Below, one piece after another: positions 6,704-15,006 of a stretch of 21,345 nt of DNA. Each line of letters starts with the position of its first letter. Position 1 is the first letter of the stretch. The DNA is from Oscillospiraceae bacterium (GTDB lineage: Bacteria; Bacillota_A; Clostridia; Oscillospirales; Oscillospiraceae). A program made the position numbers and the translations under genes. The notes below the pieces were generated by a model that saw only the letters and a list, made by a program, of their open reading frames with translations, did no database searches and had not been told where the DNA came from. The stretch is taken from positions 1 through 21,345 of the forward strand of contig JAFUPG010000007.1 in the NCBI GenBank assembly GCA_017481325.1. Direction: 5' to 3'.

Positions 6704-8815
6704 TTACAGTTTACGCAATATTAGGGAGATCAGCCCGGTAACACCGCCCCATAAAAGCTGATAGGCGGCGATATAGAGCTCGGAAGTGAGATTCAGGCTG
6801 CCGCTGACCAGCAGCAGGATTGCCAGCGCCAGACCGCCGATACCGGAGAGCAGGGAGAGGATCAGTGCCGCATAGGCGCTGAGCTTCAGCCGGTGGGAGG
6901 CCGCCACCGTAGCGGCGAAGGCGGTAAAGGTGTTATTGGCGATCAGAGCGCCCTGAACACGGCTGTCGCCGGGGGCAGTTTCCGAGAGACGGATGCGCTG
7001 GGGATACTCCGGATAGCGGAGGGTCTCAATGGACATGTTGTATTTCTGCGCAACCAGCTCCGGGGTGATAAGGAAGTCCCGGGTGGCCAGCACGGGAGTG
7101 AAATTCCGGTTGTTCAGAATATCCCGAAGCCCGGAACCGGCAGAGGGGCTTGCCTTGTATTTTACGGCCAAAATACCTGCCAGTTCTCCGCCGATGGCCA
7201 CATAAACCGCCTGACGTACCTTAGCACCCACAGGCATATCTACGCCCATGCTGCGCATAAAGGAAACGGTGCCAAGGAGCACTTCATCCCCGAGAATCTC
7301 GGCACCCATGCCGTTGTTCTCGTAGAAGCGGTAGGTAGTGGCGGTCAGCGCCGTAGCGCCTTCGGAGCGCAGCAGCTCCTCAAAAAGATGAACCAGAGGA
7401 TTCTCTGCAGCAGCAAAAGCAGCGTGAGCATAGGCGATGACACGCTCTGCACGATAGGTGCCGTAGAGCTTCATGCCGTTGGAGGTGTAGCAGCCGGCGG
7501 GAAAGAGATCCTCGTCCCGGAGGATGATGGTGTGTCGCTTGCCGAAGGTTCGGGCGCTGTGCCAGCCGCACAGAGCGCCGCCCTGTTTGGAAAGCTTTTT
7601 TGCCAGGGAAGCAAAGGCCGTGGGATAGGATGCGGCGGCAAACAGGGGCATGGCGCACAGCAGTAGCAGCAGCCATGCATCCACAAAGGAGCAGGCGGTA
7701 AAGTAATGCAGCAGGAAAGCGAGACCGCAGCTCATGGGTAGCAGGAAGGTGGAATACAGGCACAGCACGGTCTGGGGTGCATCCGGCTGGTTCAGCCTTG
7801 CGGTATAGTCCTCAATGTCAGCGCTGTCCTTGCGGAGAGAATCGCTTTCCGGCAGAAGCTGCCCTGCATCATAAAGTCCCATGGGTCTGGAAAAGCTACA
7901 GGCGGCATGAAGACTTTGGGCATATCCGATGTGCTGCCGGCTGATGGCATACTGCTGGAAAAAGAGCAGCAGCGTGACACAGGGGGCATAGCAGTGGCTG
8001 AGCCCTCCGTCGCCCATAAAGCAGTGAATGCAGCTGAGAATACACAGTGGGATGGACAGCGTGTACATACTAATGCGCACTCGAAGCAGATCCCGGATAC
8101 CTTTGACCGCCACCTCATAACCCAGCGCCATGGACAAAAGCATTGCAGCCAGAGCGAGGATATTTCCGTATGTCTCTGGAATTTGGATCGGGAAACCTTC
8201 TCCGTATGCCTGACAGACCAGCAGAAGCAGGGAAAACAGCGCCGGAATCAACAGCAGGAACGTACGGATTCGCCGCAGACCGAAGCCCTGCTGCTCCTGA
8301 ATCAGGAGCTCTTTACAAGAAAAACCGTGACTGGACGCATCGGCAGCGCTGCGGCGCTGTTTCCGGCTCTTTTTCGGTGTTTCCCTGTCTAAAATGACCA
8401 GGGGCGGCTGGAAATCGGTTCTTTTGCGGCTGACAGCCGGATTTGCAGGCGGCGACTGCGGTTTTACCGGCGCTGCAACGGCAGCGGCGGGCTGTTTTGC
8501 AGGCGGCTCTGTTTTTGCGGCAGTTTTTTCGCTAACCGCAGACGCAGCCGGTATTTTAAACTTTCCGGCCTTGGGATCGGGGGCGATTTTCACCGGAGCA
8601 TCGTCCACGGGCAAGGCAGGCTTTGGCGCAGAGCGGATGGGGCTGAAAACCAAAGTCGAGGACTTAATATCCTTCGCCGGCTTTTGGGGCGCAGCAGACT
8701 TGATCTCCTCATGAGGCTCTTTGGGAGCCGAACTGAATTCCCGGATGATGTCCTCCAGATCATAGCTTTCCGACACTACCGGTGTATTCAGTTGTTCCGG
8801 ATCGTGTCGTCTCAT
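6704..8815 (-). CDS. Polytopic membrane protein resembling a P-type ATPase that lacks the phosphorylation site
   Basis: The 703-residue protein has a Pro/Ala/Lys-rich cytoplasmic N-terminus (~1-180) and hydrophobic segments near 183-201, 216-233, 251-268, 275-292, 350-370, 376-396, 648-670 and 678-700. The order and spacing match a heavy-metal-type P-type ATPase. CAMPL (387-391) sits where the CPC-type membrane motif would be. Then AKKLSKQGGALC leads to HTIILRDEDLF (428-438), which aligns with 'DTIVFDKTGTL' of true pumps, and AAENPLVHLFEELL resembles the 'AAxaExxSxHPlA.AI' region. LATRD (576-580) sits at the TGD motif and a helix pair closes the protein. The phosphorylated Asp is Arg433 in this alignment; no DKTGT, TGES or GDGxND motif is seen, and the actuator loop is very short. 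It probably does not pump ions. Its ribosome binding site lies inside the last codons of rlmB, 5 nt away, so translation is likely coupled. Confidence 0.6.
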   Translation of the reverse strand: MRRHDPEQLNTPVVSESYDLEDIIREFSSAPKEPHEEIKSAAPQKPAKDIKSSTLVFSPIRSAPKPALPVDDAPVKIAPDPKAGKFKIPAASAVSEKTAAKTEPPAKQPAAAVAAPVKPQSPPANPAVSRKRTDFQPPLVILDRETPKKSRKQRRSAADASSHGFSCKELLIQEQQGFGLRRIRTFLLLIPALFSLLLLVCQAYGEGFPIQIPETYGNILALAAMLLSMALGYEVAVKGIRDLLRVRISMYTLSIPLCILSCIHCFMGDGGLSHCYAPCVTLLLFFQQYAISRQHIGYAQSLHAACSFSRPMGLYDAGQLLPESDSLRKDSADIEDYTARLNQPDAPQTVLCLYSTFLLPMSCGLAFLLHYFTACSFVDAWLLLLLCAMPLFAAASYPTAFASLAKKLSKQGGALCGWHSARTFGKRHTIILRDEDLFPAGCYTSNGMKLYGTYRAERVIAYAHAAFAAAENPLVHLFEELLRSEGATALTATTYRFYENNGMGAEILGDEVLLGTVSFMRSMGVDMPVGAKVRQAVYVAIGGELAGILAVKYKASPSAGSGLRDILNNRNFTPVLATRDFLITPELVAQKYNMSIETLRYPEYPQRIRLSETAPGDSRVQGALIANNTFTAFAATVAASHRLKLSAYAALILSLLSGIGGLALAILLLVSGSLNLTSELYIAAYQLLWGGVTGLISLILRKL

Positions 8816-8820
8816 GGCAC

Positions 8821-9591
8821 TTATCCTCTCTGGCGGACGGCTTCGTAAAGCAAAATGGCGGCGGCAGCGGAGGCATTGAGGGAGGAGATCTGCCCCTTCA
8901 TGGGGATGCTGACCTTGAAATCGCAGTGCTCTGCCACAATGCGGCTCATGCCAACGCCCTCGTTGCCGATGACAATGGCGGCAGGCAAGGTGAGATCTGC
9001 CTCATACAGCACCGTAGCACCCTCTGCGGCAGTGCCGAAGACCCAGACACCCTGTGCCTTCAGGTCCCGGAGGGTGGAGGCGATGTTGGACACCCGTGCC
9101 ACAGGCATATACTCCAGCGCACCGGCAGAGGCCTTACCCACCACAGCGGTGAGACCCACACTGCGGCGCTTGGGAATGATCACGCCGTGAGCTCCGGCAC
9201 ACTCTGCGGTACGGATGATGGCACCCAGATTGTGGGGGTCAGACAGCTCGTCGCAGACCACCAGCAGCGGCGCTTCGCCCATGTCCTTTGCCGCCTGAAG
9301 GATCTCGTCTACAGTGGCATACTCGTGGGCGGCAACGGATGCAATGATGCCCTGATGCGCACCGGTGGGGCTCATGTCGTTGAGCTTGCGGCGGTCAATA
9401 CGCACCACCACGGCACCGGCTTCCTTTGCCATGGCGGCCAGACGACCCAGGGACTTGTCAGTGTCGCCGTCGGCGAGGAATACCTTGTTGATGGCTCTGC
9501 CGGAACGGATGGCTTCAGTCACGGCATTTCTGCCTTCGATCATACCTTCGGAGAGCGCCTCGTTACGCTCTGTTCTCTCGTCTCGTTTCAT
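8821..9591 (-). CDS. rlmB: 23S rRNA 2'-O-ribose methyltransferase, RlmB/SpoU family
   Basis: The 256-residue SPOUT enzyme has the three SpoU motifs. Motif 1 is DPHNLGAIIRTAE (118-130, with N121 and the catalytic-type R127). Motif 2 is IGNEGVGMS (208-216) and motif 3 is IPMKGQISSLNASAAAA (229-245). The N-terminal third (MIEGRNAVTEAI...) is the small substrate-binding domain typical of RlmB. RlmB methylates G2251 of 23S rRNA using S-adenosylmethionine; the family also includes close TrmH-type paralogues, so the exact target is inferred. A GGAG site lies 5 nt before the ATG. It is first in a two-gene minus-strand unit with the P-type-ATPase-like protein, and its promoter diverges from that of ftsH. 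Confidence 0.92.
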   Translation of the reverse strand: MKRDERTERNEALSEGMIEGRNAVTEAIRSGRAINKVFLADGDTDKSLGRLAAMAKEAGAVVVRIDRRKLNDMSPTGAHQGIIASVAAHEYATVDEILQAAKDMGEAPLLVVCDELSDPHNLGAIIRTAECAGAHGVIIPKRRSVGLTAVVGKASAGALEYMPVARVSNIASTLRDLKAQGVWVFGTAAEGATVLYEADLTLPAAIVIGNEGVGMSRIVAEHCDFKVSIPMKGQISSLNASAAAAILLYEAVRQRG

Positions 9592-9626
9592 AGTATCTCC
9601 TAAAATTATTTTTGTTTATCTAATAC

Positions 9627-9655
9627 ATTATAACAAAAAAACTGCCGGGACACAA
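9627..9655 (-). promoter_or_regulatory. Promoter of rlmB
   Basis: On the minus strand TTGTGT (9650-9655) and a perfect TATAAT (9627-9632) are separated by 17 nt. It diverges from the ftsH promoter. Confidence 0.75.
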
Positions 9656-9705
9656 TATCTAATCATAATTTACAGAAAATTAACAGCATATTTTCGGCAC
9701 ATTCA

Positions 9706-9734
9706 TTGCGAAAGAGGAAAATATGTGATATCAT
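9706..9734 (+). promoter_or_regulatory. Promoter of ftsH
   Basis: TTGCGA (9706-9711) and TATCAT (9729-9734) are 17 nt apart, giving a leader of about 38 nt. No heat-shock operator (CIRCE-type inverted repeat) is visible between the two divergent promoters. Confidence 0.65.
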
Positions 9735-9778
9735 CCTAAAGATCGAGTCATAATATTGTAAGAAAAGGAGATGAGGTA

Positions 9779-11659
9779 ATGGCGAATCCGGATCCAAAGA
9801 ATGATCAGAATAACAAACCCTCCAAACTACCCATCCTTCTGCTGGTGATCGCCGCTTTGGTACTGACCCTGTTCGGCAACCGTATCCTCGATTGGTTTAT
9901 TTCATCCAATCAAAAGGAGGTCACCTACGACGAATTTTTAACCGCCGTAGCAGAGGATCGAATCAAGGAAGTAGACATCGGAGAGGACTATATCAAGTAT
10001 ATCCTTCGGGACGACGAGAAGGAAACCGAGTACTATACCAACCGCATTCCCGGCGCTGACATCAGCGATGTGACCAATATGCTGCGCCGCAACGATGCAT
10101 CCTTCGAGGGTGTGTATGCGGAGGAGGGCGGGTCTTTCTTCGTAAACTGGATCCTGATGCCCCTGATCATGATCTTTGGCCTGTCCCTTTTGATGCGGCT
10201 GATTATGGGTCGCAGCGGAGACGGGGGCGGCCTGGGTGGCATCGGCGCCATCGGCAAGAGTAAGGCCAAGGTCTATATGGAAAAGGAGACCGGCGTTACC
10301 TTCCGGGACGTGGCCGGTCAGGATGAGGCCAAGGAGTCTCTGGAGGAGATCATTGACTTCCTCCACAACCCCAAAAAATACACCGACATCGGTGCCAAGC
10401 TGCCCAAGGGTGCTCTGCTGGTGGGCTCTCCCGGCACCGGTAAGACCTTGCTTGCCAAGGCGGTGGCCGGTGAGGCACACGTTCCCTTCTTCTCTATTTC
10501 CGGTTCGGACATTGTGGAGATGTTTGTGGGTGTAGGTGCCAGCCGTGTCCGTGACCTGTTCAAGGAGGCGGCCAAGGTGGCCCCGGCCATTATCTTCATC
10601 GACGAAATTGATGCCATCGGCCGCAGCCGTGACAGCAAGTTTGGCGGCAATGACGAGCGGGAGCAGACCCTGAACCAGCTTCTGGCAGAAATTGACGGTT
10701 TTGACTCCTCCAAGGGTGTGGTCATTCTGGCGGCAACCAACCGCCCGGAGATCCTGGACAAGGCGCTGCTCCGTGCGGGCCGTTTTGACCGGCGTATCAT
10801 TGTGGATCGCCCCAATCTGGAGGGCCGCTACCAGACATTGCAGGTGCATACCCGAAATATCAGCCTCTCTGACGACGTGGATCTGAAGAAGATCGCACAG
10901 GCCACTGCCGGTGCGGTGGGCGCTGATCTGGCAAATCTGGTCAACGAAGCGGCGCTCCGTGCAGTTCGTCAGGGCAGAAAGGCGGTAAATCAGGAGGATC
11001 TTCTGGTGTCCTTCGAGGTGGTCATCGCCGGTACGGAGAAGAAGGGCACGGTCCTGACCGATATTGAGAAGCGTATTGTGGCCTATCATGAGGTGGGTCA
11101 TGCTCTGGTGGCGGCGCTGCGCAAGCACTCCCAGCCCGTATCCAAGATCACCATCGTACCCCATACCTCCGGCGCTCTGGGCTATACCATGCAGATGCCT
11201 GAGGAGGAGAAATACCTGCGCTCCAAGCAGGAACTGCTGACAGAGCTGGAAACCCTTTTGGGTGGCAGAGCTGCGGAGCAGACCGTTTTCGGCATCCAGA
11301 CCACCGGTGCAGCCAATGACATTCAGCGAGCCACAGAGCTTGCCCGCCGCATGGTGACCCAGTTCGGTATGAGCGACAAGATCGGTCTCATGGCACTGGC
11401 GGCAACGCAGAACGAATATCTGGACGGTCAGGCCTATATGGACTGCGCCCAGAGCACAGCCGCCGATGCTGACAGCGAAGTAAAACAGCTGCTCAACAGC
11501 TGCTACGAGGCGGCCAGAACCCTGCTGCAGGAGAATCGCAGCCTTCTGGATGAGATCGCTCTGTACTTGCTGCAGAAGGAGACCATCACCGGCGACGAGC
11601 TCATGGCCTATGTCAACGCAGATAGAATCCGCCTCAACGGCGAAACAGGAGAACTGTAA
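9779..11659 (+). CDS. ftsH: ATP-dependent zinc metalloprotease FtsH
   Basis: The 626-residue membrane AAA+ protease has two N-terminal helices (~17-38 and 119-143) flanking a small extracytoplasmic domain. The AAA module has Walker A GSPGTGKT (216-223), pore loop FVGVGAS (249-255), Walker B IIFIDEID (271-278) and the second region of homology with R335 and R338 as arginine fingers. The zinc site is HEVGH (437-441), with D514 (AAND) as the probable third ligand. Most FtsH have GPPGTGKT, HEAGH and LLRPGRFD; here these read [13 protein letters not shown] and LLRAGRFD, conservative changes that keep all catalytic residues. FtsH degrades misassembled membrane proteins and short-lived regulators. 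AAGGAG lies 9 nt before the ATG. It shares an operon with the following MscS channel. Confidence 0.97.
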   Translation: MANPDPKNDQNNKPSKLPILLLVIAALVLTLFGNRILDWFISSNQKEVTYDEFLTAVAEDRIKEVDIGEDYIKYILRDDEKETEYYTNRIPGADISDVTNMLRRNDASFEGVYAEEGGSFFVNWILMPLIMIFGLSLLMRLIMGRSGDGGGLGGIGAIGKSKAKVYMEKETGVTFRDVAGQDEAKESLEEIIDFLHNPKKYTDIGAKLPKGALLVGSPGTGKTLLAKAVAGEAHVPFFSISGSDIVEMFVGVGASRVRDLFKEAAKVAPAIIFIDEIDAIGRSRDSKFGGNDEREQTLNQLLAEIDGFDSSKGVVILAATNRPEILDKALLRAGRFDRRIIVDRPNLEGRYQTLQVHTRNISLSDDVDLKKIAQATAGAVGADLANLVNEAALRAVRQGRKAVNQEDLLVSFEVVIAGTEKKGTVLTDIEKRIVAYHEVGHALVAALRKHSQPVSKITIVPHTSGALGYTMQMPEEEKYLRSKQELLTELETLLGGRAAEQTVFGIQTTGAANDIQRATELARRMVTQFGMSDKIGLMALAATQNEYLDGQAYMDCAQSTAADADSEVKQLLNSCYEAARTLLQENRSLLDEIALYLLQKETITGDELMAYVNADRIRLNGETGEL

Positions 11660-12460
11660 ATGAACTGGGATAAAATCAAGGCGTTTTTTACTTCACTTAC
11701 GTTAGAGAAAATCCTGCCCGGCCTGCTGATCCTTGTTGTGGGAATCATCGTGGTTCGGCTGATCCTGCGGCTGTTGAACCGGGCGTTGGATCGTTCTCAT
11801 CTGGATAAAACTGCCTTCACCATTGTGAAGGCAGTGGTAAAGGTAGGTCTGTATCTGCTTGTGATTCTCATTGCGGCAGGAAGCCTGGGCATCGACGTTA
11901 CCAGCTTGATTGCCTTACTGAGTGTAGTTTCCCTGGCTGTGTCTCTGGCAGTACAGAATGTGCTGAGCAACGTGGTCGGGGGTGTGACCCTTCTGGGAAG
12001 CGACCCCTTCCATGTGGGAGATTACGTTATGATTGGTGCTGACAGTGGCATCGTCAAGGAGATCGGCCTGCAGTATACCAAGATCCAGGGCTTCAACGGG
12101 GAAGTGATCTACATCCCCAACAGCGAGGTGGTTTCCTCCCGTGTGTGCAATTACACCGTAGAGGGCAAACGCCGGGTGGAGCTGAAGTTCTCTGCAGATT
12201 ACGATTCCTCTATGGATCTGGTGAAAGAGACCATTCTGGCCTCTGCCCAGCACCCCAAGATCCTGCAGGAGCCTGCGCCTGAGGTAGTGGTCAGCGAATA
12301 TGCTGCCAGCAGCGTGGATTATCTGCTGCGTGTCTGGGTAAAGGCGGAGGACTTCGGAGAAGTGAAGTTCTATGTCATGGAGCAGGCAAAGCGGAATTTC
12401 GATGCCGCCGGCATCAGCATCCCCTATCCGCAGATGGATGTACATCTGAAGCATAAATGA
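11660..12460 (+). CDS. Small-conductance mechanosensitive channel, MscS family
   Basis: The 266-residue protein has three N-terminal helices (about 18-38, 54-76 and 80-104). TM3 is the Ala/Gly/Val-rich pore helix (SLAVSLAVQNVLSNVVGG), followed by the beta domain with DPFHVGDYVMIG (115-126) and IPNSEV (152-157), then the mixed alpha/beta C-terminal cage domain. Length is close to E. coli MscS. Such channels open under membrane tension to release solutes on osmotic downshock. The ATG follows the ftsH stop without a gap, and its AGGAG lies in the last ftsH codons. The pair is therefore one operon with likely translational coupling, joining a membrane quality-control protease and an envelope-stress valve. 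A strong terminator follows. Confidence 0.93.
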   Translation: MNWDKIKAFFTSLTLEKILPGLLILVVGIIVVRLILRLLNRALDRSHLDKTAFTIVKAVVKVGLYLLVILIAAGSLGIDVTSLIALLSVVSLAVSLAVQNVLSNVVGGVTLLGSDPFHVGDYVMIGADSGIVKEIGLQYTKIQGFNGEVIYIPNSEVVSSRVCNYTVEGKRRVELKFSADYDSSMDLVKETILASAQHPKILQEPAPEVVVSEYAASSVDYLLRVWVKAEDFGEVKFYVMEQAKRNFDAAGISIPYPQMDVHLKHK

Positions 12461-12465
12461 TACAT

Positions 12466-12505
12466 ACAGCCGTAATGCAAGAAGCTGCATTACGGCTGTT
12501 TTTTT
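12466..12505 (+). terminator. Terminator of the ftsH-mscS operon
   Basis: A 14-bp perfect stem (ACAGCCGTAATGCA, loop AGAAGC, complement) is followed by seven T (12499-12505). Confidence 0.9.
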
Positions 12506-12516
12506 CAGCTTTGGGA

Positions 12517-12544
12517 TTGACTTGCTGAAAAAGAATGGTATAAT
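12517..12544 (+). promoter_or_regulatory. Promoter of the M14-like peptidase gene
   Basis: TTGACT (12517-12522) and a perfect TATAAT (12539-12544) are 16 nt apart, giving a leader of about 73 nt. Confidence 0.75.
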
Positions 12545-12624
12545 TCATTGAGAAACTAGTAAGGTAAAATATTCCTGTTTTCCATATTATGTAGTATATT
12601 TTCCATCGGATATGAGGTGACGGT

Positions 12625-13974
12625 TTGAAGCATATTAAGAGATACTGGAAGCACTTTCTGATTGTTGTGTTATTTTTGACATTGCTCGTGCTGTATTTCA
12701 CGGCGATCCGTGGGGAAAAAACGGTCTATACCAATGCAAACCCCGTCAATACCACGCAGCGCCCGGAGGTTTTAGCCACAGATCCTACAGGAGAACAGCC
12801 CGGGACCGATACTACGGAAGAGCAACCTGAAACCCAGCCCACAGAGTCTTACATCGAATATGAACTCAGCCAGCTTTCTGCTTCGTTCAGTTCTTACGGC
12901 GGCGAGAATGACGAGGATTATATCTTCGTCAAGGAGAATTATCACGATATCGTCAACGGGAAAACCGACCATCTCTATGGACTCTATGATGCCCTGGTGG
13001 AACAGTACCCGGAGTATATTACCCGCACGCAGATCGCCACTACGGCGGAACCTGTCCTGCCTGTCTACTGGGACGAAAACGGCGAAAGAGAACGTACAGA
13101 GATCAGCGCCGATACGGTATTCCCCATTTACCGCTATGACTTCTGCCTTTCTGATGATGAGGGCGGGGAGAAGCCCAAGATTCTGTATATCAGCGGCATT
13201 CACGGCGGCGAATATCAGCAGGTCTTCGCAGCCTACCGCTTCTTCCGTATGCTCTGCAATGAGTGGCAGGAGGAGCCGCTGCTTCAGGAGCTTTATGAGA
13301 ATGTCCACTTTGTGGTGATCCCTCTGGCAAACCCCTTCGGTTTCAACTTCCCCAGCGGAAGATATACCGCAGAAGGCATCAACGTGGCCAAGCGCAATGA
13401 GCGCAATATTGATATCTCCGGCAATTTCCCCAGCGAGAATTACATCTCCGGCACGGATCAGATGTACGGCACAGAGCCCCTCACCGAGCCGGGGAGTCAG
13501 GCAATCTATAAAATCATTTGCGAAGAAGAGTTCATTCTCAGCATCGATAACCATACCTACGGGTTCCTTGCCACGGAATATGAGGATGATGCAACTCAAT
13601 CGCTGAAACATATGGCCGGCTATTTTATCACAGATGAAGAAACTTCCTTCTGGCACCATGTGGGCAACCATTTGAATGATCGCATCCGTGTACTGTCACC
13701 TGCTATGGATGAGACGACCCTGACACAATCCGACGGAACAATGTACAGCTATGGAAATAAAGAATTGTTCTATTTGGTCAAAGAGGGGAAGAATCAAATG
13801 CTCTGCACTACCTTCCGCGGCATCTCCGCCAATATGGAGATGGTTCTATCCATTGACCCGGTTATGGCAGGGTATTCCGACGGAGCCACGCCCTATATGC
13901 CCCTGGAGTCCCAGGCCTTCCTGGTGGATCAGCTTGCTGTAGTCTTCTACGAGGCATACCTACACCTGTCCTAA
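12625..13974 (+). CDS. Membrane-anchored M14-type zinc peptidase-like protein
   Basis: The 449-residue protein has one N-terminal helix (about 10-28), a Thr/Glu/Pro-rich linker (~40-75) and a carboxypeptidase-like domain outside the membrane. Zinc ligands are visible as H193 and E196 (GIHGGE) and H310 (SIDNHTYG). IPLANPFGFN (232-241) matches the 'PxxNPDG' segment of M14 enzymes. The 'GVDLNRNF' substrate motif is NIDISGNF (261-268), so the Arg that usually grips the substrate carboxylate is Gly266. E405 (NMEM) is a possible catalytic Glu. It may act on a cell-wall or other non-standard peptide rather than as a classical carboxypeptidase; that is inference. The start is TTG at 12625, 4 nt after GAGGTGA (12614-12620); no ATG start is available near the membrane helix. 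It is monocistronic. Confidence 0.75.
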   Translation: MKHIKRYWKHFLIVVLFLTLLVLYFTAIRGEKTVYTNANPVNTTQRPEVLATDPTGEQPGTDTTEEQPETQPTESYIEYELSQLSASFSSYGGENDEDYIFVKENYHDIVNGKTDHLYGLYDALVEQYPEYITRTQIATTAEPVLPVYWDENGERERTEISADTVFPIYRYDFCLSDDEGGEKPKILYISGIHGGEYQQVFAAYRFFRMLCNEWQEEPLLQELYENVHFVVIPLANPFGFNFPSGRYTAEGINVAKRNERNIDISGNFPSENYISGTDQMYGTEPLTEPGSQAIYKIICEEEFILSIDNHTYGFLATEYEDDATQSLKHMAGYFITDEETSFWHHVGNHLNDRIRVLSPAMDETTLTQSDGTMYSYGNKELFYLVKEGKNQMLCTTFRGISANMEMVLSIDPVMAGYSDGATPYMPLESQAFLVDQLAVVFYEAYLHLS

Positions 13975-13988
13975 TTTTCAATATCGCA

Positions 13989-14020
13989 GGAAGCCGAGGA
14001 AATCCTCGGCTTCCTTTTTT
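13989..14020 (+). terminator. Terminator of the M14-like peptidase gene
   Basis: A 12-bp stem (GGAAGCCGAGGA with TCCTCGGCTTCC) is followed by six T (14015-14020). The minus-strand side has no T-run, so it serves only the plus strand. Confidence 0.88.
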
Positions 14021-14060
14021 ATAAGGACGGGCTGTCTGTGCATACAATGGAGCAGGGGAC

Positions 14061-14858
14061 TTAAGACTTGTGCTGCTCACCGCCGTGGCACTCGGGGAAA
14101 AAGGCCTGCATGGGGAACTCAATGCGGCTGAAGAGCTCGCAGGGATCCTCCTCGCAGCACTCTTCCTCGCAGCACTGTCTGGAGGGGGCGCAGTATTCGC
14201 CCACCTCTACGGAGAGCTGGGTGCCCCGTTGCAGCCGAATGGTGGAGAACTGGCCGATGGTCACATACAGCCGCTTGCCATCCACGGTAAATACCAGGGG
14301 CTCCTCAAAGCTGTCGGCGATGACCTGAGGCGGCTCCGTCAGATCTGCCTCGCAGCAGCGGCATTGGCAGTACTCCTTGATCTTTGAGGAAAGCACCATG
14401 GGATCTAATGCCTCCAGCACCGCCTCGGGGCGATCCTTCTGCAGCAGATCCTCTGCGCTCAGCAGGCCGTCGCTGCTGGAGAAGATCTTGGCTTTGCTCT
14501 TGCCGCCGTAGAGCACGGCACGCTTGGCAAAGACCGCCAAGCCTGTAATGGTTTGGGGACGCATCCCACCCAGTAGGGCATCGCCCATAATGCGGTAGTA
14601 GAAGGTCACATCCACGGCATACCAGCCGGATTTGTAGGCCAGAGGCTCCGTGTCCACCGAGGCATAGAGCAGCTCCGCATAGCGGATCTTCACGCCCCCG
14701 GCGCTCTCCAAAGCGCTCTGGGAGGATTGGGTCAGATAGACCCTCAGATCATCGATGCAGTCCTTATCCAGGCAGGAATCGGTGATCTGCTGTGTATGGA
14801 TACACACGGGGCTGCAAATATCGGGGCAGTCCCTGCTTTGCGTGGTAGTTTCAGGCAT
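14061..14858 (-). CDS. Cysteine-rich protein of unknown function
   Basis: The 265-residue soluble protein has 16 cysteines in clusters. They are C11, C15, C19, C29 and C34 near the start; C164, C166, C168 and C169 (CQCRCC); C223, C229, C230, C234, C235 and C240 (CCEEECCEEDPC); and C257 near the end. There is no signal peptide or membrane segment. Between the clusters are beta-rich stretches such as LYASVDTEPLAYKSGWYAVD. I have an impression of similar cysteine-rich proteins in Clostridia but know no assigned function; metal binding or a disulfide-rich spore or envelope protein would fit. AGGAGG lies 8 nt before the ATG. Its promoter is back to back with that of the TagA-like operon. Cysteine spacing has no exact repeat unit, so I see no simple metallothionein or ferredoxin match. 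Confidence 0.75.
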   Translation of the reverse strand: MPETTTQSRDCPDICSPVCIHTQQITDSCLDKDCIDDLRVYLTQSSQSALESAGGVKIRYAELLYASVDTEPLAYKSGWYAVDVTFYYRIMGDALLGGMRPQTITGLAVFAKRAVLYGGKSKAKIFSSSDGLLSAEDLLQKDRPEAVLEALDPMVLSSKIKEYCQCRCCEADLTEPPQVIADSFEEPLVFTVDGKRLYVTIGQFSTIRLQRGTQLSVEVGEYCAPSRQCCEEECCEEDPCELFSRIEFPMQAFFPECHGGEQHKS

Positions 14859-14907
14859 AGCAATTACCTCCTGTAAGAACGATCAAGCAAAAATTTGCTT
14901 TCACAAC

Positions 14908-14936
14908 ATTGTATGCGCAGATAGTGGGAATGTGAA
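14908..14936 (-). promoter_or_regulatory. Promoter of the cysteine-rich protein gene
   Basis: On the minus strand TTCACA (14931-14936) and TACAAT (14908-14913) are 17 nt apart. Each hexamer has one mismatch to consensus. Confidence 0.65.
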
Positions 14937-14945
14937 ACTGTACCA

Positions 14946-14974
14946 TAGACAAAACGGATTTTCTGTGGTAAAAT
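14946..14974 (+). promoter_or_regulatory. Promoter of the tagA-like/tmk/mltG operon
   Basis: TAGACA (14946-14951) and TAAAAT (14969-14974) are 17 nt apart. Its -35 lies 9 bp from the -35 of the divergent promoter, so a regulator bound there could affect both units. Confidence 0.65.
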
Positions 14975-15006
14975 GGTGGTAATCATAAAATGGAAGAGGT
15001 ATGCGC

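Noticed and set aside
6690..6705. Terminator of the P-type-ATPase-like gene (AAAAATC/GATTTTT)
   Set aside because: The stem is only 7 weak base pairs with a 2-nt loop, overlaps the stop codon and lacks a following T-run in the minus direction.
9592..9778. CIRCE-type heat-shock operator between rlmB and ftsH
   Set aside because: No TTAGCACTC-N9-GAGTGCTAA-like dyad is present; the space is explained by two divergent promoters.
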